Shown here: positions 58,858-64,000 of the stretch, in pieces
How positions within the stretch are numbered: position 1 is the stretch's first letter
Layout: each line of letters opens with the position of its first letter
Assembly (NCBI GenBank): GCA_910575255.1
Contig: CAJTEM010000023.1
Span: 29,684-93,683, forward strand
Reading direction: 5' to 3'
DNA length: 64,000 nucleotides
Source: Lachnospiraceae bacterium
Lineage (GTDB): Bacteria; Bacillota; Clostridia; Lachnospirales; Lachnospiraceae
Program-made: the position numbers and the translations under genes
Notes under the pieces: generated by a model
Told to the model about the DNA's origin: nothing
The model's database searches: none
Seen by the model: only the letters and a program-made list of their open reading frames with translations

Positions 58858-59454
58858 ATGGATTATTACAGCAGTCAGATCACGAAGTTAATTGAAGAAT
58901 TGTCAAAACTGCCGGGCGTGGGGAACAAATCTGCGCAGCGCCTGGCATTTCATATTATTAACATGCCGCAGGAACAGGTGGCGAATCTGGCCAATGCCAT
59001 TACCAGCGCCAAAGCCAATATTCGCTATTGCAGAGAATGTCTGACACTGACAGATACGGAGCTGTGCCCGATCTGCAGTAGCAGTAAAAGAGATCACAGG
59101 ACAATTATGGTTGTGGAAAATACCAGGGATTTGGCAGCATATGAGAAAACCGGGAAATACGAGGGGGTTTATCATGTGCTGCATGGGGCGATATCTCCGA
59201 TGCTGGGGATCGGCCCTGGGGATATCCGCTTAAAGGAGCTGATGCAGCGGTTACAGGGAGAGGTGGATGAAGTTATTATTGCTACCAACTCCAGTCTGGA
59301 AGGGGAAACGACTGCTATGTATATCAGCAAGCTGGTAAAGCCTACCGGGATTCGGGTCAGCCGGATTGCCAGTGGGGTGCCGGTGGGCGGAGACCTGGAA
59401 AATATAGATGAAGTAACATTATTGCGGGCCCTTGAGGGGCGAGTGGAATTGTAG
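58858..59454 (+). CDS. recR: Recombination mediator RecR
   Basis: A 198-residue RecF-pathway repair protein. [19 protein letters not shown] is the helix-hairpin-helix, [16 protein letters not shown] the zinc finger, and [16 protein letters not shown] plus [15 protein letters not shown] the Toprim domain. The ATG at 58858 lies two bases after the ybaB stop; earlier codons of the open frame belong to ybaB. YaaL and BofA genes that follow recR in Bacillus are absent here. Confidence 0.96.
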   Translation: MDYYSSQITKLIEELSKLPGVGNKSAQRLAFHIINMPQEQVANLANAITSAKANIRYCRECLTLTDTELCPICSSSKRDHRTIMVVENTRDLAAYEKTGKYEGVYHVLHGAISPMLGIGPGDIRLKELMQRLQGEVDEVIIATNSSLEGETTAMYISKLVKPTGIRVSRIASGVPVGGDLENIDEVTLLRALEGRVEL

Positions 59455-59555
59455 GCGAATGACAGAAGAGCTGTCATATTTTAAGAACGTTAATGGTTGA
59501 GACTTGTGTTTTCCCTGCAGTGGAGCTGAGAGGAGAATCAAAGGAGTGCAAAAGA

Positions 59556-61616
59556 ATGGATAAGTACGAATTCAATCTAAAGGTTGATCAGATTCGGAAA
59601 ATGGTAAATAAAGGCGATTATGGAACAGCAAAAAAGATTGCGGATGCGATAGACTGGGAAAGAGTTCCCAATGCTAATCTTCTGTCCATGATTTCGCAGG
59701 TATATGAAAAAAATAAAGAATATGGCAATGCCAAAGCGATTCTGCTGATGGCATTTGAGAGGGCGCCGATTGGCAAACGTCTTCTTTATAAGTTGACAGA
59801 GCTGGCGCTGAGAGAGGAAAGTACAGAGGAGGCTGAGGATTATTACAGAGAGTTTTGTGATCTAGCCGGAGATGATCCCCGCCAGCATTTGCTGCGATAC
59901 ATGATTCTGAAGCAGAGAGGGGCACCGACAGAGCAGTTGATCCACTCTCTGGAAAGCTATACAGCGGAAGAGCTGGATGAAAAGTGGCTGTATGAGCTGG
60001 CACTTTTGTATCATGAGAATGATGATGTGACACGTTGTGTCAATACTTGTGATCGTCTTACTTTGATGTTCGGTCTGGGGAAATATGTAGACAAAGCGAT
60101 TGAACTGAAGCTCAAGCATGCTCCTCTGAGCAAATATCAGATGGATCTGGTGGATAATCGGGAGAAATATGTGGAGAGACTGCGGATTGTAGAGCGTTCC
60201 TTTGAGGAAGAAGAGGAGGAAGAGGAGGAATATTCTCCGGCTCCGGAATCGGATACGGCAGTAAACTCTGCTTTGACTTTGTCTTCGGATTCTGATTTGC
60301 GGGAAGACCCGGAGACAGAGCGGTCCTCAGGGACGTTGGAGCCAGCGCCGCAGGAAAAGGAAATCCCGCAGATTTCTTATGAAGAGGATGTTCTGGCCGC
60401 GGAGGTAAAGCAGGCAGAGACTGAGGCATATCTGGCGGAACAGATGTCTCAGATGGAACCCAATACCTACGAGGAGGAAAGCGATCTGGGGAAAACCCGG
60501 ATACTTGGAGACATTCGCCGTTCGGGGGCAGAGCGTCGGCAACCCGCGGCAGCAGAGCCGGAAGAAAAGCCGGTATCGCAGTCCTATTCGGAGAGCGGTT
60601 CATTGCAGGAGTCAGAATCAAGAGCGGGCAGACGGGCGATTCATCTGATGATTGAAGCCCGGACTCTTGAGCAGGGCGTAGATATTGCTATGGAAGCCTT
60701 GCGCCAGGTCCGTGAATTTACCGGGATAAAGAATCCGATCGCTAAGATCAGTGGAGCAGGGTTGAATAAACGAGGTGTATTGGCAAGTGCCGAAAAGCTG
60801 GCAGGGAAGGATTTGATGGTTGAGGATGCCGGAGACATGAAGGCAGAGATCATCGGAGAACTGGAACGTTTGATCAGCCGGGATCATACGGGCATGAGGG
60901 TGATTCTGATTGATAATCCCAAGCAAATCGATATGTTGGAGGCCAAATACCCGTCATTGGCAGAGTGGTTTGATTTTATCCGTGAGGAAGATGTCGTAGA
61001 GGTGCCAGTGGAGATGCCCCCGGAGGCAGCCGGGGAATACGGTATGGCGGAGAATAGCAGTTGGGACGATCCGTCGACATATGAGATGCCTGGAAATGAA
61101 ATGTCAATGTATTTGCAGGCATATCCCGGATATGGGAGCGAGAGCCGGCAGCCGGAAGAATCCGAATATAGGGAAGACGATGACATGCAGGATGAATTGC
61201 CGGAATATGATAGAGAAGAACCAGAGCAGGAAGTAGACGATCGGCCGGTCCGTCGGGTAGTGCCGGTGCGTGATCTGGCAATGCGGGCGCCGGATGGTCA
61301 GGAAATGTATAACGAAGAGGAGGCGGAGGACTCAGACGAAGAAATGAATATTGATGATTTCGCTCAATATGCCTGCCAGTATGCCACAGATATTGATTGT
61401 AGCATTACGGGCAAAAGTATGCTGGCTCTCTATGAGAGAATTGAGATTATGGAAGAGGACGGCCTTCGTCTCACAAAGGCAAATGCAGAGGCATTGATTG
61501 AAGAAGCTGCGGACCGGGCAGAAAAGCCTTCTCTGGGAAAAGCGATCAAAGGCATTTTTTCTTCAAAGTACAATAAAGATGGATTACTGATTTTAAAGGA
61601 AGAGCATTTTATCTGA
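59556..61616 (+). CDS. TPR-like protein with long acidic linker, function unknown
   Basis: A 686-residue cytoplasmic protein. Residues 1-210 contain helical repeats (NANLLSMISQVYEKNKEYGNAKAILLMAFERAP, KRLLYKLTELALREEST) that look like TPRs. A Glu-rich linker follows, then a conserved middle (LMIEARTLEQGVDIAMEALR ... MRVILIDNPKQIDMLEAKYP) and a C-terminal part starting DCSITGKSMLALYERIEIMEE. The last parts recall a degenerate AAA-type domain without a P-loop. The ATG at 59556 follows AAGGAGT. Its stop overlaps the next start. Confidence 0.6.
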   Translation: MDKYEFNLKVDQIRKMVNKGDYGTAKKIADAIDWERVPNANLLSMISQVYEKNKEYGNAKAILLMAFERAPIGKRLLYKLTELALREESTEEAEDYYREFCDLAGDDPRQHLLRYMILKQRGAPTEQLIHSLESYTAEELDEKWLYELALLYHENDDVTRCVNTCDRLTLMFGLGKYVDKAIELKLKHAPLSKYQMDLVDNREKYVERLRIVERSFEEEEEEEEEYSPAPESDTAVNSALTLSSDSDLREDPETERSSGTLEPAPQEKEIPQISYEEDVLAAEVKQAETEAYLAEQMSQMEPNTYEEESDLGKTRILGDIRRSGAERRQPAAAEPEEKPVSQSYSESGSLQESESRAGRRAIHLMIEARTLEQGVDIAMEALRQVREFTGIKNPIAKISGAGLNKRGVLASAEKLAGKDLMVEDAGDMKAEIIGELERLISRDHTGMRVILIDNPKQIDMLEAKYPSLAEWFDFIREEDVVEVPVEMPPEAAGEYGMAENSSWDDPSTYEMPGNEMSMYLQAYPGYGSESRQPEESEYREDDDMQDELPEYDREEPEQEVDDRPVRRVVPVRDLAMRAPDGQEMYNEEEAEDSDEEMNIDDFAQYACQYATDIDCSITGKSMLALYERIEIMEEDGLRLTKANAEALIEEAADRAEKPSLGKAIKGIFSSKYNKDGLLILKEEHFI

Positions 61617-62467
61617 TGAAGAACATTCGATTAATCGCATTGGATTTGGACGGAACCCTTCTCGATAACAAGAAGCGTCTTTCGGAAAGAAACAGGGAAG
61701 CATTGCTGGAATGTGGGCAGAGAGGGATTGAGATTGTGCCATGCACCGGGCGGATTTGGTCAGGGGTTCCAGATTTTATCCGGGAATTCCCTGGCATTCG
61801 TTATGCGATCACAGTCAATGGCGCAGTAGTGCAGGACGTAAAGGAGAACAGGATTCTGGATGAGAGAAAGCTGAGCTGGCAGCAGACGATGGAGATCCTG
61901 GAACTGGCAGAGCATTTCCAGACTATGTATGATGTTTATGTCAATGGCGGGGGTCTGGGCGAAGCCAGATTCATGGAACATTTGGAGGATTACGGGATTT
62001 CACCAGAACTCAGGAAAATGATACAGGATACACGCCGGATCGTTCCGGATGTGATTGCAGAAGTTAAAAGCCTGGCAGATCCGGTAGAAAAGATCAATTA
62101 TTTCTTTGGAGATTCTAAGGAAAGACAGCGGGCACGTGAGGCACTTCTGAAACGTGGAGACGTTCTCGTCAGTGCTTCCTTTTCAAACAATTTGGAGATC
62201 AATGCTTTGGGAGCTGCCAAGGGGGAGGCTCTGCTACGCCTGGCCGCACGGCTGGGAATCCGACCAGAGCAGACAATGGGCTTCGGAGATGGGGAAAATG
62301 ATATCAGCTTGATACAAAAAGCAGGAATCGGTGTAGCTATGGGAAATGCGGTGGAAAGCCTGAAAGCAGAAGCCGCGTATGTCACGGTTACTAATGAGGA
62401 AGACGGTGTGGCAGCAGCGCTGGAGCACTTATTACAAATTGATTTCAGGACAGTTCCCAACAGATAG
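61616..62467 (+). CDS. Cof-type HAD family phosphatase
   Basis: A 283-residue haloacid dehalogenase phosphatase of the Cof subfamily. Motif I is LDLDGTLLDN, motif II PCTGR, motif III the Lys of GAAKGEAL, and motif IV GFGDGENDISLI. A C2-type cap domain is between. Substrate unknown, likely sugar phosphates or nucleotide products. The ATG overlaps the stop of the previous gene (TGATG), and repeat A lies directly behind its own stop. Confidence 0.93.
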   Translation: MKNIRLIALDLDGTLLDNKKRLSERNREALLECGQRGIEIVPCTGRIWSGVPDFIREFPGIRYAITVNGAVVQDVKENRILDERKLSWQQTMEILELAEHFQTMYDVYVNGGGLGEARFMEHLEDYGISPELRKMIQDTRRIVPDVIAEVKSLADPVEKINYFFGDSKERQRAREALLKRGDVLVSASFSNNLEINALGAAKGEALLRLAARLGIRPEQTMGFGDGENDISLIQKAGIGVAMGNAVESLKAEAAYVTVTNEEDGVAAALEHLLQIDFRTVPNR

Positions 62468-62569
62468 AAAATACTCCGCAGCAGGCAACGGGGTATTTCA
62501 CCCTCGCGGCAGCCGTCAAATATCCGTGCAGGCACGGCTGCTTGGCTTGTTGCTCGCAGAAATAAAGGA
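62468..62569 (+). repeat. Dispersed hairpin-rich repeat A, copy 2
   Basis: About 100 bases starting one base after the Cof-type stop codon and ending GCTCGCAGAAATAAAGGA. Segments GGCAACGGGGTATTT, ACCCTCGCGGCA, GTGCA.GCACGG and GCTCGC.GAAATAAAGGA match copy 1 at 10478-10608. It supplies the AAAGGA ribosome site for the next gene. Confidence 0.75.
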
Positions 62570-62575
62570 CGGAAT

Positions 62576-63295
62576 ATGGAATTCATGATAGAACATTGGC
62601 TGTCGTTTTCGGCAGGGATATTTCTGCTGGCTATGGTGCTGTATGGGCATTACCGCGGCTTTCTGCGGGCAGCAGTCGGCATGCTGGCATTGGTTTTGAG
62701 TGTGGTTTTGGTACGCGTGGCAACCCCATATATCACAACATTTATCAGAGAGAATACAAAGCTTCAGGAACGGATTGAACATACGCTGGCAGATGCAGTC
62801 GGTCTGTCGGAGGAGGACTGGAATATCCGGCTTCCGGCACAACAGAGGATGGTGATTGAACAACTGGAACTGCCGCGTCAGATGAAAGAAGCACTGTTGG
62901 AGAATAATAATAGTGAAATGTATCATCTCCTTGGCGTTGATACCTTTTTGGAATATATCGGTTCCTATGTGGCAAATATGATACTGAATCTGATCGGCTC
63001 GGCAATTCTTTTTCTTTTGATCCATGTAGTGATTCGCATGACGATCCGATGGCTGAACCTCCTTGCTAAACTTCCGATTCTGTCGGGAATGAACCAGATT
63101 GTCGGAGCGTTGCTGGGAGGAATAGAAGGAGTGCTGTGCCTGTGGGGAGGTTGTGTGGCCGTGGATCTTTTTTCTCACACGGCATGGGCATCGGCGGTAT
63201 TGGATCAGATTCATGCAAGCATATGGCTCACCTTTCTCTATCAGAATAATCTGCTCAACCGGATCTTTATCAATATTCTGAAAAGCCTGCTTTAA
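62576..63295 (+). CDS. CvpA-like membrane protein
   Basis: A 239-residue protein with about four membrane helices: FSAGIFLLAMVLYGHYRGFLRAAVGMLALVLSVVLV at the N-terminus, and two in NMILNLIGSAILFLLIHVVI and MNQIVGALLGGIEGVLCLWGG. The GxYRG-type loop after the first helix and the closing GGxEG segment are features of the CvpA family. The middle is a helical soluble part of about 90 residues. Its Shine-Dalgarno is in repeat A. Function unclear in Firmicutes. Confidence 0.75.
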   Translation: MEFMIEHWLSFSAGIFLLAMVLYGHYRGFLRAAVGMLALVLSVVLVRVATPYITTFIRENTKLQERIEHTLADAVGLSEEDWNIRLPAQQRMVIEQLELPRQMKEALLENNNSEMYHLLGVDTFLEYIGSYVANMILNLIGSAILFLLIHVVIRMTIRWLNLLAKLPILSGMNQIVGALLGGIEGVLCLWGGCVAVDLFSHTAWASAVLDQIHASIWLTFLYQNNLLNRIFINILKSLL

Positions 63296-63468
63296 AGCAG
63301 ATTGCAGAAATTACATGTATTATTCGCGCAATTCAGTCAATTTTGGCTTGTAAGAAAAAGCGAAGCGATTTTGAGGACTACTAAATATAGAAAAAAGTAA
63401 GGGAAAAAGCCATATTTAGTGCCTAAAGAAAAACTGAAAAAATTGTTTAAAAAAATTACACAAATCCC

Positions 63469-63597
63469 TTGACAATAATAACCAATCATGGTATATTAAA
63501 GCTCCACCGCGAAAGTGGTGGTTCAAAAAAGAGAAACAAAAAAAGTTTTAAAAAAATGAAAAAAGTTGTTGACAAACTTCGCAGAGTATGGTAAGAT
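63469..63597 (+). promoter_or_regulatory. Tandem rRNA promoters P1 and P2
   Basis: P1: TTGACA (63469-63474), 17 bases, TATATT (63492-63497). P2: TTGACA (63569-63574), 17 bases, TAAGAT (63592-63597). Both lie in an A-rich stretch that could serve as UP-type elements. The gap from the CvpA-like stop to P1 holds only AT-rich sequence with a short CTGCTTTAAAGCAG palindrome. Confidence 0.8.
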
Positions 63598-63599
63598 AA

Positions 63600-63802
63600 A
63601 CGAGTTGCTGCTGAGGAAGCCGACAACGAGATGGACCTTGAAAATGAAAGATTGAACAGTGTTGAAAACCCTGAAAATTCTAAGAAAAGAAGCGTCGGTT
63701 CAGACGCTTTGGATTTGAGAAAATTCAGAACAAAAACGAACCAAACAACAGTAGAACGGTTAAAGATTAGCCAGAGAGTTAAGATTGACCGGGAAGCAAA
63801 CT
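63600..63802 (+). promoter_or_regulatory. rRNA leader with boxA-like sequence and hairpin
   Basis: The leader holds GGACCTTGAAAATG (boxA/antitermination-like) around 63633 and a stem AAGCGTC-GGTTCA-GACGCTT at 63690-63709. The rest is purine-rich and probably forms the processing stem with sequence beyond the 16S 3' end, outside the window. Confidence 0.5.

Positions 63803-64000
<198 letters not shown>

Noticed and set aside
63286..63320. Strong terminator after the CvpA-like gene
   Set aside because: CTGCTTTAAAGCAG is palindromic but short and lacks a following T-run.

Overview
The window is a low-to-mid GC Firmicutes chromosome segment, almost certainly from a Lachnospiraceae species (Clostridium cluster XIVa). 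The 5' end of a 16S rRNA gene at the right edge, the Gram-positive style Tad pilus locus, the large SRP RNA next to yceD-rpmF, and several Lachnospiraceae-type uncharacterised families (DUF5702, DUF6382-FHA, DUF6128-like, DUF6110) all point there. No tRNA genes and no CRISPR array were seen.

Layout. 1-2.2 kb (minus): start of a glycogen branching enzyme, a GH13 alpha-amylase, a YaaL-type protein and an ArsR regulator. 2.3-12.6 kb (plus): a complete Tad/Flp pilus operon behind one promoter and a structured leader, with two prepilin peptidases, TadZ, TadA, TadB, a TadC carrying an extracytoplasmic domain, an Flp pilin, a DUF5702 protein, two TadE-like pseudopilins (one with zinc-site-like repeats) and a closing FHA protein. 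12.7-16.3 kb: metG, traX-like, tatD. 16.3-26.8 kb (minus): rsmA, a YesN/YesM two-component pair and a catalytically degenerate double-NBD ABC protein, then a terminator, then a sugar ABC transporter (ATPase, permease, and a binding protein that is an internal tandem duplication) ending in a D-lyxose ketol-isomerase. 27-32 kb: a DUF6128-like protein with a 45-bp repeat, tRNA adenosine deaminase, two membrane proteins, the SRP RNA, yceD and rpmF.

32.1-46.2 kb is an accessory island: small unrecognised or immunity-like genes, acetyltransferases, transposon and plasmid debris (IS110 remnant, truncated DUF3847 gene), a BrnT/BrnA toxin-antitoxin pair whose toxin lacks a standard start codon, a TetR-controlled heterodimeric ABC exporter, and a Fur-type regulator with a mini-protein, DUF6110 and a P1B-type metal ATPase. 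The exporter and the Fur/ATPase operons share a near-identical operator-like palindrome, so they may answer to the same metal or stress signal.

46.3-63.3 kb returns to core genes: fructokinase, CAP-domain protein, rhomboid protease, HIT protein, ECF sigma factor, murG, a DUF4367-like membrane protein that may be an anti-sigma factor, a secreted protein, a dead IS3-family element lying between two inverted ~235-bp palindromes, then pfkA, dnaX-ybaB-recR, a TPR protein, a Cof-type phosphatase and a CvpA-like protein. The last 0.7 kb holds tandem rRNA promoters, the leader and the 16S start. Three families of dispersed palindromic repeats recur in the window. One of them supplies both a coding tail and ribosome binding sites.
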